From assembly GCA_002336725.1 (NCBI GenBank), contig DDEO01000031.1:50125-63247 (forward strand): a stretch of DNA of 13,123 bases, written 5' to 3'. Below are positions 7,646 to 13,123 of the stretch, piece after piece. Numbering within the stretch: position 1 is the stretch's first letter; each line of letters begins with the position of its first letter. This DNA comes from Bacteroidetes bacterium UBA1952 (GTDB lineage Bacteria; Bacteroidota; Bacteroidia; Chitinophagales; Chitinophagaceae). The notes beneath the pieces are model-generated. The model saw only the letters and a list, made by a program, of their open reading frames with translations. It did not search any database and was not told where the DNA came from. A program made the position numbers and the translations under genes.

Positions 7646-7655
7646 TCCGTTTTTT
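7632..7655 (+). terminator. Intrinsic terminator formed at the right end of the MITE-like element
   Basis: CGGAGGT (7632-7638) and ACCTCCG (7643-7649) form a perfect 7-bp stem with an AATG loop and run straight into six T residues (7650-7655). It has a textbook form on the plus strand, but the only plus-strand gene upstream, hppA, already has its own terminator 330 bp earlier. It may end an unannotated short transcript from the repeat region, or simply be a by-product of the insertion. Confidence 0.65.
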
Positions 7656-7685
7656 ATACAGCGAATGACCTAAAATAATTTCAGG

Positions 7686-7713
7686 GAGCTACTTGTATCC
7701 GGTAAGGTAGCTC
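7686..7713. repeat. Perfect 7-bp inverted repeat
   Basis: GAGCTAC (7686-7692) pairs with GTAGCTC (7707-7713) across 14 bases; one wobble and one A-T pair could extend it to nine. No T-tract follows on either strand, so it is not an obvious terminator. Purpose unknown. Confidence 0.45.
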
Positions 7714-7770
7714 GGCTCAATCAGGGCAGCGTACGGAATGGGAAGGACAGGGCAAGACAAGAGGCGCGGA

Positions 7771-7814
7771 GACTTGTCAAGTCGCTCCAAAACCGTAAGC
7801 GGACTTGAAAAGTC
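7771..7814. repeat. Two near-identical palindromes GACTTGNNAAGTC, 31 bp apart
   Basis: GACTTGTCAAGTC (7771-7783) and GACTTGAAAAGTC (7802-7814) are palindromes that differ at two central bases, and both follow a GCGGA-like sequence. They lie 6-49 bp beyond the stop codon of the minus-strand ABC-F gene. Tandem operator-like sites, transcript-end hairpins or a dispersed repeat are all possible; neither has a U-tract directly after it on the minus strand. Confidence 0.5.
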
Positions 7815-7819
7815 GTGCG

Positions 7820-9709
7820 TTACCCCTCACTCAATTCCAGCCAGCGCATTTCTTTTTCATCGAGCAGGTCGGTGATTTCGGCGATGCGGTCGCTGTGTTT
7901 TTGCAGTTCTTCATAAGGCAAAGCGCCAGTGCTGAGTGCCTCCGCGAGTTGCAGTTTTTCGGCTTCCAACTGCGGCATTTCCTTTTCCAACTGCTCCAGT
8001 TCGCGCTGCTCTTTGTAGCTCCGTTTCCGGCTTGCAGGCTTCGGATTTCCGGAAATTTCCGGAATGGGTTGCGCTGTTTTCGCCTCCTGCTGCCGACGTG
8101 TCTGCTCCTTTTCTTTTTCCCTTAAATCCAGCCGGTATTGGGTATAATTTCCCGGAAAATCGCGAATAGCACCGGCCCCTTCAAACACAAAAAGATGCTC
8201 CACGAGCCGGTCCATAAAATAGCGGTCGTGGGAGACGACGATGAGGCAGCCGGGGAAATCGCTCAGGAAATCTTCCAGCACGGCCAGCGTCGGCAGGTCG
8301 AGGTCGTTGGTTGGCTCGTCGAGAATCAGGAAGTTGGGATTGCGGAACAGAATGCTTAGCAGATGCAGCCGTTTTTTCTCGCCGCCCGATAGCTTGGACA
8401 GATAGGTGTATTGCTGCTCCGGCGTAAAGAGGAATCGCTCCAGAAACTGCGCCGCGCTGAGCGAAGAGCCGTCGGCGAGCGGGAAATTCTCGGCGATATT
8501 CTTCACAAATTCAATCATCCGCACGTCTTCTTTATACTGCAATCCCGACTGCGAAAAATTCCCGAAAACAACCGTGTCGCCAATATTGATTTTTCCGGAA
8601 TCGGCCTTTTCGATGCCCTGCAGGATGTTGAGAAAAGTGCTTTTTCCGGCTCCGTTTTTGCCCACAATGCCCAGCCGCTCGCCCTTATTAAAGGTATAGT
8701 CGAAGCCTTTGAGAATCACCTTGTCGTCATAGCTTTTATACACCTTTTTCATCTCGGCGATTTTGCCGCCGAGGCGCGTCATCTTGGCTTCGAGCTGCAC
8801 TTTTTCATCCGTAATGCGCTGTTTGGCCTGCTTTTCTACCTCATAAAAACGGTCTTCGCGGGCGCGGGCCTTGGTGCTGCGGGCTTTGGGCTGTTTGCGC
8901 ATCCATTCCAGCTCTTTGCGGTAGGTGTTGCGCGCCTTGTCGATGCTCGCCGCCGTGCTTTCGATGCGGGCCGCTTTTTGCTCTAAGTAGCGTTCGTAGT
9001 CGCCTTTGTAGGTATAGAGGTTGCCTTCGTCTATCTCCCAGATTTCCTCGCAAACGCTGTCCAGAAAATAGCGGTCGTGGGTTACCATCAGCAGCGTGAT
9101 AGACTCGGCGGAGAGGTAGTGTTCCAGCCATTCCACCATGCCCACGTCGAGGTGGTTGGTGGGTTCGTCCATAATCAGCAGGGTGTGTTTCGGTTCAAAG
9201 CCAATGTCGATGAGCACCCGCGCCAGGGCCACGCGCTTGCGTTGCCCGCCGGAGAGCGTGCCGACCGGCTGATCGAGGTGATGGATGTTCAGCTTGCCGA
9301 GGATTTGTTTCACTTTGGCATCAAAATCCCAGGCGTTCAGCTCGTCCATTTTGGCCAGGGCGCGGCTCATGGTTTCGGCGTCGGCGTTGGTGTCCACGGC
9401 CAGTTCGTAGTCGCGCAGGGCAATGGCTGCGGGGTGTGGGTAGTGGAAGATATTATCGGCCACCGAGCGGTCTTCCATAAACTGCGGCTCCTGCTCGAAG
9501 AGAACCGGTGTAACGTCTTTATTGATGCGGAGTGTGCCGCTGTCGGGCACGTCGAGGCCGGTGAGGATGCGCAAAAGGGTGCTTTTTCCGGAACCGTTTT
9601 TGGCGACGAGGGCAATTTTATCGCCCTGCGAGATATGAAAAGTAAGGTCTTTAAAAAGGGGCTTGATGCCAAAGGATTTGGAAATATTTTCGGCGCTCAG
9701 GTAGTGCAT
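7820..9709 (-). CDS. ABC-F family ATPase, Uup-like
   Basis: A soluble protein of 629 residues with two fused nucleotide-binding domains and no membrane segments. Domain 1: Walker A AKNGSGKST (36-44), signature LSGGQRKR (152-159), Walker B LLIMDEPTNHLD (177-188), switch His211. A charged helical linker (about 240-325) is the part that contacts P-site tRNA in ABC-F proteins. Domain 2: Walker A GKNGAGKST (350-358), signature LSGGEKKR (440-447), Walker B FLILDEPTNDLD (460-471), switch His494. A basic hinge and a C-terminal coiled coil starting at RSYKEQRELEQLEKEMPQLE (563-582) is the Uup-type DNA/ribosome-binding tail. The first Gly of Walker A in domain 1 is Ala36. The role is probably in translation or replication fitness; an antibiotic-resistance role is not indicated. 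The start at 9709 gives the normal MxYLSAENISKSFG beginning. Monocistronic. Confidence 0.93.
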   Translation of the reverse strand: MHYLSAENISKSFGIKPLFKDLTFHISQGDKIALVAKNGSGKSTLLRILTGLDVPDSGTLRINKDVTPVLFEQEPQFMEDRSVADNIFHYPHPAAIALRDYELAVDTNADAETMSRALAKMDELNAWDFDAKVKQILGKLNIHHLDQPVGTLSGGQRKRVALARVLIDIGFEPKHTLLIMDEPTNHLDVGMVEWLEHYLSAESITLLMVTHDRYFLDSVCEEIWEIDEGNLYTYKGDYERYLEQKAARIESTAASIDKARNTYRKELEWMRKQPKARSTKARAREDRFYEVEKQAKQRITDEKVQLEAKMTRLGGKIAEMKKVYKSYDDKVILKGFDYTFNKGERLGIVGKNGAGKSTFLNILQGIEKADSGKINIGDTVVFGNFSQSGLQYKEDVRMIEFVKNIAENFPLADGSSLSAAQFLERFLFTPEQQYTYLSKLSGGEKKRLHLLSILFRNPNFLILDEPTNDLDLPTLAVLEDFLSDFPGCLIVVSHDRYFMDRLVEHLFVFEGAGAIRDFPGNYTQYRLDLREKEKEQTRRQQEAKTAQPIPEISGNPKPASRKRSYKEQRELEQLEKEMPQLEAEKLQLAEALSTGALPYEELQKHSDRIAEITDLLDEKEMRWLELSEG

Positions 9710-9713
9710 GGCG

Positions 9714-9721
9714 CGAAGGTA
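9714..9721 (-). promoter_or_regulatory. Probable -7 box of the ABC-F gene
   Basis: The minus strand reads TACCTTCG, one mismatch from TAnnTTTG, followed by CGCC and the ATG at 9709. The block CTACCTTYGCGCC is shared with the purN promoter and sits at nearly the same distance from the start codon, pointing to a leaderless or very short-leader transcript. No clear -33 element was seen. Confidence 0.5.
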
Positions 9722-9866
9722 GGTTTTGCGCTGCGGGCGGGCAGTTCCATTAGGTTGCCGGAATCAGTGTCTGCACACAAGGTTTCAAAAGACTCCTCGA
9801 ACCGCCAACGCGCCTTTATTTTTCACAATCGTTGCAAGCCCTGATGTAGCAAGCGGGGACAAGAGG

Positions 9867-9893
9867 AAAATGCACCCAAATCTTCATGGTGCA
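9867..9893 (-). terminator. Probable terminator of the antiporter operon
   Basis: TGCACC (9871-9876) and GGTGCA (9888-9893) form a perfect 6-bp stem around an 11-nt loop. On the minus strand the stem is followed by TTTTCC. It begins 25 bp after the stop codon of the antiporter gene. The stem and T-run are short, so strength is uncertain. Confidence 0.6.
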
Positions 9894-9918
9894 AGCAAAT
9901 GCTACCGATTCCCGTGCA

Positions 9919-12075
9919 TTACTCCTTCCCAAAAATCTGCTTCGCCAGCCGCAGCCATTGCTCCGAGCGTTTCTTGCCGGTGGGCAGTTTGGCCGTTGGC
10001 TCTTTCAAAACCCCAACGCCGATAGCCGTGTCTTCGCGCTCCGGCTGCTGCGGATACACCAGCAGGATGCTCGCTTTCCGGAAATAGTTGGTCAGATAAT
10101 ACGGCAGTTTTTCACTCGCCGGCAGGTAGGAAGCCTGACCGGGCCGCGAGGTAACAATCACGAAGAGGTCGTCTTTGCGGAGTACGCCGCTAAAGAACAG
10201 GAAATCTTCCCAGGCCGTAAACGGCTGATAGGTTATCGCCACCGAATGCGCCTTTTCGGTTTGCAGGGCCTGTAGTTGCACAGTTGTTTCCGGACTGCTA
10301 TAAAAAGCAACCGCAAGGCCCGCCTCTTTGGCCAGCGACAGGAGGCGGTCGTGCCATTTTTCAAAACCGGGTTCTGCCTCTGCGCCGGGCGCAACGAGGG
10401 CCACCATGCGGCTGAGCGTATTCACCGGATTTGCCGGTTTATAGATAAATACCGTCTCGAAAATGCGGTCCAGAATCTGCGCTGTGGTGTCTCCGAGTGC
10501 ACCGTCTATATCGGCATTGCGGTGCAGGCCTATGATAAGGTCGGTAATGTGCTTTTCCCGAACGGTATAAACAATACCGTTCGCCGCACTCGTATCATAT
10601 CGCGAAATGGGCGTAACCTCATTCTCCGTTGCCGCCGCCTGCTTGATGGCGGTGTCGAGCATTTTTTTCCCCACGGCAGCAGCATTGTCGGCCCCGTCGT
10701 CGCTCACGATGTGCAGCGCATATACCGGAACGGCGCTCTTCTTAGGCCGCATCATCAGCCCCAGGTCTATCAATTCCGGAACGCTTTCCGGCGCGGCCAG
10801 CGAGATAAGAATGCCGCCTTCTGTTGGCGCTTCGTCTGCCGCTGCCGCTTCTTCTTCGGCGGCCATTTGCCGGGCCGCTTTTTCTACCACAAAAGAGCTG
10901 ATGGCACAGCTCACCAGAATCAGCAGGATGGTGCCGTTCAGCACGTCTTCGTTGAGCAGGCGGATAGGCTCGCCGGTGGGCGTTTCCCCGATGATAATAT
11001 TATAGCCTACCAGGATGATGGCCAGCGTAGCCGCCGCGTGCGAGGTGCTGAGGCCAAAGATGAGCCGGCCTTCCACGGGCCGCATCTTAAAAGCTTTTTG
11101 GGTGATGATGGCCGCCAGATATTTGGTAACCACCGCCACCACTACAATCACCGCAGCCACCCGCAATGCGCCCCAGCCTTTCACCAGCACCGTTACATCT
11201 ACCAGCATCCCCACGCTGATGAGGAAAAACGGGATAAACAGCGCATTGCCCACAAAGTCTATCCGGTTCATCAGCGGCGAAGTATGCGGCACATACCGAT
11301 TGAGCACCAGCCCCGAAAAGAATGCCCCGATGATGGCTTCAATGCCCGCCACTTCGGCCAGAAACGAGGCCAGAAACACGATGGCCAGCACGAAGATGTA
11401 TTGCGAAACGCTATCCGTGAAATGCCGGAAAAACCAGCGGATGATAAACGGAAAAACAAAGAATACAACGCCCACAAACAAGAGCGTGGACACACCGAGC
11501 TTTACCCAAAAGCCCGAGGTTACATCGCCCTGCGCCATGCCGGCCACGGCGGCCAGGATGAGCAGCGCCAGAATATCGGTTACCATCGTGCCGCCCACCG
11601 CCAGCGTTACCGCGCGGTTTTTATTCACGCCGTAGCGGCTCGCTATCGGATAGGAAATGAGCGTGTGAGAAGAAAACATACTCGCCAGCAGGATAGACGA
11701 CATAAAACTATAGCCCAGCACATAGTGCGAAGCCAGCGTACCCACCAGCAGCGGCAGCAGAAAGGTTACCAGCCCGAAGACGATAATTTTATTCCGGTTT
11801 TTCTTAAACTCGGTGAGGTCTATCTCCAGCCCCGCTAGAAACATGATATACAGCAAACCCACCGTGCCGAAAAGCACAATACTGCTGTCGCGGCGCAAAA
11901 GGTTTAGCCCGTAAGGACCTACAATCACACCGGCCAGGATGAGGCCGATGATGTGCGGGACTTTTATTTTATTAAAAAGAATCGGCGCAAACAGGATGAT
12001 AAACAAGACCAGCGAAAAGATGATCACCGGATTGCGCAGCGGCAGGTCGAAATTCAAATCGTTCAGCAACAACAT
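9919..12075 (-). CDS. CPA2-type cation/proton antiporter with C-terminal USP-like domains
   Basis: Probably exchanges Na+ or K+ for H+ across the inner membrane. It has 718 residues. Residues 15-400 form about twelve hydrophobic segments of the Na+/H+ exchanger fold: KVPHIIGLILAGVIVGPYG (38-56), FLAGLEIDL (79-87), SSHTLISYPIA (135-145), the helix GGTMVTDILALLIL (161-174) with ion-site Asp167, FFSGLVLNR (252-260), ISVGMLVDV (286-294), Lys318 in a late helix and GLSTSHAAATLAII (341-354). The ion-site pair reads Thr-Asp rather than Asn-Asp or Asp-Asp. After an Ala/Glu-rich linker (405-421), two soluble alpha/beta segments (about 422-548 and 553-676) resemble universal stress protein domains, likely cytoplasmic and sensory. 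The start codon lies 12 bp after the lipoprotein stop on the same strand, so the two are probably co-transcribed. Ion preference cannot be read with confidence. Confidence 0.9.
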   Translation of the reverse strand: MLLLNDLNFDLPLRNPVIIFSLVLFIILFAPILFNKIKVPHIIGLILAGVIVGPYGLNLLRRDSSIVLFGTVGLLYIMFLAGLEIDLTEFKKNRNKIIVFGLVTFLLPLLVGTLASHYVLGYSFMSSILLASMFSSHTLISYPIASRYGVNKNRAVTLAVGGTMVTDILALLILAAVAGMAQGDVTSGFWVKLGVSTLLFVGVVFFVFPFIIRWFFRHFTDSVSQYIFVLAIVFLASFLAEVAGIEAIIGAFFSGLVLNRYVPHTSPLMNRIDFVGNALFIPFFLISVGMLVDVTVLVKGWGALRVAAVIVVVAVVTKYLAAIITQKAFKMRPVEGRLIFGLSTSHAAATLAIILVGYNIIIGETPTGEPIRLLNEDVLNGTILLILVSCAISSFVVEKAARQMAAEEEAAAADEAPTEGGILISLAAPESVPELIDLGLMMRPKKSAVPVYALHIVSDDGADNAAAVGKKMLDTAIKQAAATENEVTPISRYDTSAANGIVYTVREKHITDLIIGLHRNADIDGALGDTTAQILDRIFETVFIYKPANPVNTLSRMVALVAPGAEAEPGFEKWHDRLLSLAKEAGLAVAFYSSPETTVQLQALQTEKAHSVAITYQPFTAWEDFLFFSGVLRKDDLFVIVTSRPGQASYLPASEKLPYYLTNYFRKASILLVYPQQPEREDTAIGVGVLKEPTAKLPTGKKRSEQWLRLAKQIFGKE

Positions 12076-12087
12076 ATAACGTGAAAT

Positions 12088-12675
12088 CTAAAGGGGTTGA
12101 GCGCCCGCCTGCTTTTTGAGTTGGAGCGAATAAACGATATGACACGCTTCTTCCCGCACGATTTCCCGCTGTCCTTCCAGCGTGTTATCATCCCGCAGGG
12201 TTAGGTTTACGGTGATGCGGGTGGGCGTTCCGGCAGCCGGGGCCACAACTTCTTCGGTGAGGCTGATGCCATTGACGGTACTTTCCCCGTTATAGATGCG
12301 CACTACCTGATCTTTCACCAGTGCACGGGCCAAGAGGCGGCGGCCATCGTAGGCAAATTCCCAGACTTCGGTTTTGGTATCGCCCACCGCCGAGCCGGGA
12401 CAAGTCGTTTCGGTACACACCATCCGGGTGTTCCAGCGGCCAATCAGGCGCGGCTCCAGGCGCAACAAAGTATCCTGCGCCAGCGAGTCGGCCACATGGG
12501 TTTTGCGTACAATTTCGGCCTCGCGGGCCGCCACGGCCTGTTCGCGCTGATAAAGAAGCCCTTCCCGTTGCGCCAGTTCGGCTTCCCGCTGATGGAGTGC
12601 TTCTTCGCGTTCGCGCAGCCCACAGCCGGAAAGGAGGAAAATAATAGCAAGGAAAAATATACTATATCTTGTCAT
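12088..12675 (-). CDS. Coiled-coil lipoprotein of unknown function
   Basis: A 195-residue predicted lipoprotein. MTRYSIFFLAIIFLLSGC (1-18) is a short lipoprotein signal peptide with lipobox LSGC and lipidated Cys18. Next comes a run of about five heptads, REREEAL, HQREAEL, AQREGLL, YQREQAV, AAREAEI (21-55), predicted to form a coiled coil. The rest (about 75-188) starts LIGRWNTRMVCTETTC and has alternating hydrophobic strands, like a small beta-sandwich or lipocalin-like domain; Cys87, Cys92 and Cys178 could form disulfides. The family is not recognised. The ATG at 12675 is chosen because it opens the signal peptide. The frame extends upstream to a GTG at 12933, which would bury the signal peptide, and a possible -7 box lies between the two. 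The antiporter gene follows after 12 bp, suggesting a shared operon. Confidence 0.85.
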   Translation of the reverse strand: MTRYSIFFLAIIFLLSGCGLREREEALHQREAELAQREGLLYQREQAVAAREAEIVRKTHVADSLAQDTLLRLEPRLIGRWNTRMVCTETTCPGSAVGDTKTEVWEFAYDGRRLLARALVKDQVVRIYNGESTVNGISLTEEVVAPAAGTPTRITVNLTLRDDNTLEGQREIVREEACHIVYSLQLKKQAGAQPL

Positions 12676-12715
12676 TAGAACCTGATTTTTTCGAGAAAAC
12701 AAAAAGCCGTCGCCC

Positions 12716-12723
12716 CTAAGGTA
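12716..12723 (-). promoter_or_regulatory. Possible -7 box of the lipoprotein-antiporter operon
   Basis: The minus strand reads TACCTTAG in the context GCTACCTTAGGGGC, close to the CTACCTTYGCGCC block before purN and the ABC-F gene, but two bases short of TAnnTTTG. It lies 40 bp upstream of the ATG at 12675. Weak on its own. Confidence 0.3.
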
Positions 12724-13016
12724 GCCGCATTTGTTTAAAAGCCGTTCCACCACATCGGCGGGCGGCCATCCGGAAGGAAGAAAATTTCCGGAAAATTGCC
12801 ACTCGGCGGCGGCGGTTTTGGATGCTTCGCTACCCGATACCGGCTGCCGTTTGAGGTGTTCGAATTTCCGGAATTGTATGATTTTTATGGGGTCAGCGGG
12901 ATCGCTTTTATCGGGCTGCGTTGGCGTTGGCACCGTTTAAAGGGAGGATTTCTTATCAGCTTCTCCCGGAAAACGATTTTTTTTCCGGAACCTCCGTACC
13001 CTTTGGAGCCACCGGG
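12724..13016. other. Intergenic DNA, no gene recognised
   Basis: No supported gene on either strand. Three TTCCGGAA sites lie here (12786-12793, 12866-12873, 12983-12990), the densest cluster outside coding DNA in the window. The codons in frame with the lipoprotein have no recognisable domain. Confidence 0.55.
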
Positions 13017-13123
13017 TGTACGCCCAATTGCACACACGGAGCATCAGCCGCTTCCCGGGCTGAGATAGCAGCGGCTTTTTCTCTGCGTCTCTGCGTCTCT
13101 GCGAGATTTTGCCGGAGACGGGC
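13017..13123 (+). repeat. Dispersed repeat, copy 3 (runs to the window end)
   Basis: Same order as copy 2: a segment with ATTGCACA and CGGAGCATCAGCCGCTT, a hairpin (13046-13052 with 13070-13076, then TTTTT), three octamers CTCTGCGT, CTCTGCGT, CTCTGCGA, and GAGATTTTGCCGGAGA. The first 23 bases match copy 2 at 19 positions. It diverges from copies 1 and 2 at the last five or so bases (CGGGC instead of GGCAA) and is cut by the window edge. All three copies point the same way. Confidence 0.85.

Larger units (their letters stand above)
7301..7819. other. Gene-free region rich in palindromic repeats
   Basis: About 520 bp with no supported coding sequence. The longest ATG-started frame noticed, at about 7357, is only 17 codons and lies in a repeat. 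The region contains at least four unrelated palindromic units, listed separately (7373-7406, 7522-7645, 7686-7713, 7771-7814), plus a plus-strand terminator at 7632-7655. It separates hppA from the 3' end of the ABC-F gene. Confidence 0.7.
613..12990. repeat. Highly iterated palindrome TTCCGGAA, 21 copies
   Basis: Exact TTCCGGAA starts at 613, 637, 922, 1945, 2305, 3096, 3254, 4376, 5695, 6055, 6578, 7237, 8047, 8057, 8593, 9586, 10076, 10774, 12786, 12866 and 12983. A random sequence of this length would hold about 0.2. Most copies extend to TTTCCGGAA or TTTTCCGGAA. They lie within genes on both strands and in intergenic DNA, and are read in different frames, for example as ISG in recN, IPE in the glycosyltransferase-like gene and SGK in the ABC-F Walker A. 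It behaves like a genome-wide DNA word comparable to the cyanobacterial HIP1 palindrome. Confidence 0.85.

Noticed and set aside
10276..11838. A 520-codon open frame on the plus strand
   Set aside because: It is exactly antisense to the antiporter gene, is rich in His, Arg and Gln with no hydrophobic core or known motif, and reflects codon bias on the coding strand.
12676..12933. An 86-residue N-terminal extension of the lipoprotein, from a GTG at 12933
   Set aside because: It would place the lipoprotein signal peptide in mid-protein. GTG starts are uncommon in Bacteroidota, the extension matches nothing recognised, and it contains a possible -7 box.
1..13123. tRNA, rRNA or riboswitch genes in the intergenic gaps
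   Set aside because: No T-loop-like GTTCRANYC block with a matching acceptor stem, and no known riboswitch core, was seen in any gap.

Overview
This 13.1 kb window looks like chromosomal DNA of a member of the Bacteroidota, perhaps a Saprospirales/Chitinophagales-like lineage. The phylum-level signs are -7 boxes close to TAnnTTTG upstream of several genes, no clear Shine-Dalgarno sequences, and the type of its membrane pyrophosphatase. Base composition is moderately GC-rich by eye. Placement below phylum is a guess. All seven genes are complete and none is obviously foreign; no tRNA, rRNA, CRISPR array, transposase or phage gene was seen.

Layout: (1) 1-330 holds one copy of a dispersed repeat and the terminator of the next gene. 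(2) purN (minus, 331-903) and recN (plus, 1175-2845) are divergent, with a second repeat copy between them. (3) A polytopic glycosyltransferase-like membrane protein (minus, 2865-4322) converges on recN and lies 74 bp downstream of a DUF937-like gene (minus, 4397-4858). (4) hppA, a K+-dependent proton-pumping pyrophosphatase (plus, 5058-7235), has a strong terminator. (5) 7301-7819 is a gene-free nest of palindromic repeats. (6) A Uup-like ABC-F ATPase (minus, 7820-9709). (7) A likely two-gene operon on the minus strand: a coiled-coil lipoprotein (12088-12675), then a CPA2 cation/proton antiporter with a universal-stress-protein-like tail (9919-12075). (8) 12676-13123 is mostly non-coding and ends in a third copy of the dispersed repeat.

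Functionally these are housekeeping genes: purine synthesis, DNA repair, ribosome-associated ABC-F activity, ion homeostasis and PPi-driven proton pumping. They do not form one pathway. hppA and the antiporter could both act on the proton gradient, but they are separate units on opposite strands.

The most notable signals are at the DNA level. The 8-bp palindrome TTCCGGAA occurs 21 times, against about 0.2 expected by chance, in genes and intergenic DNA and in several reading frames. Three copies of a dispersed repeat combine a hairpin with three CTCTGCGN octamers. A MITE-like element at 7522-7645 has perfect 13-bp terminal inverted repeats once a 22-bp insert is removed, and the insert forms half of an intrinsic terminator. 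No clearly new multi-gene system was found.
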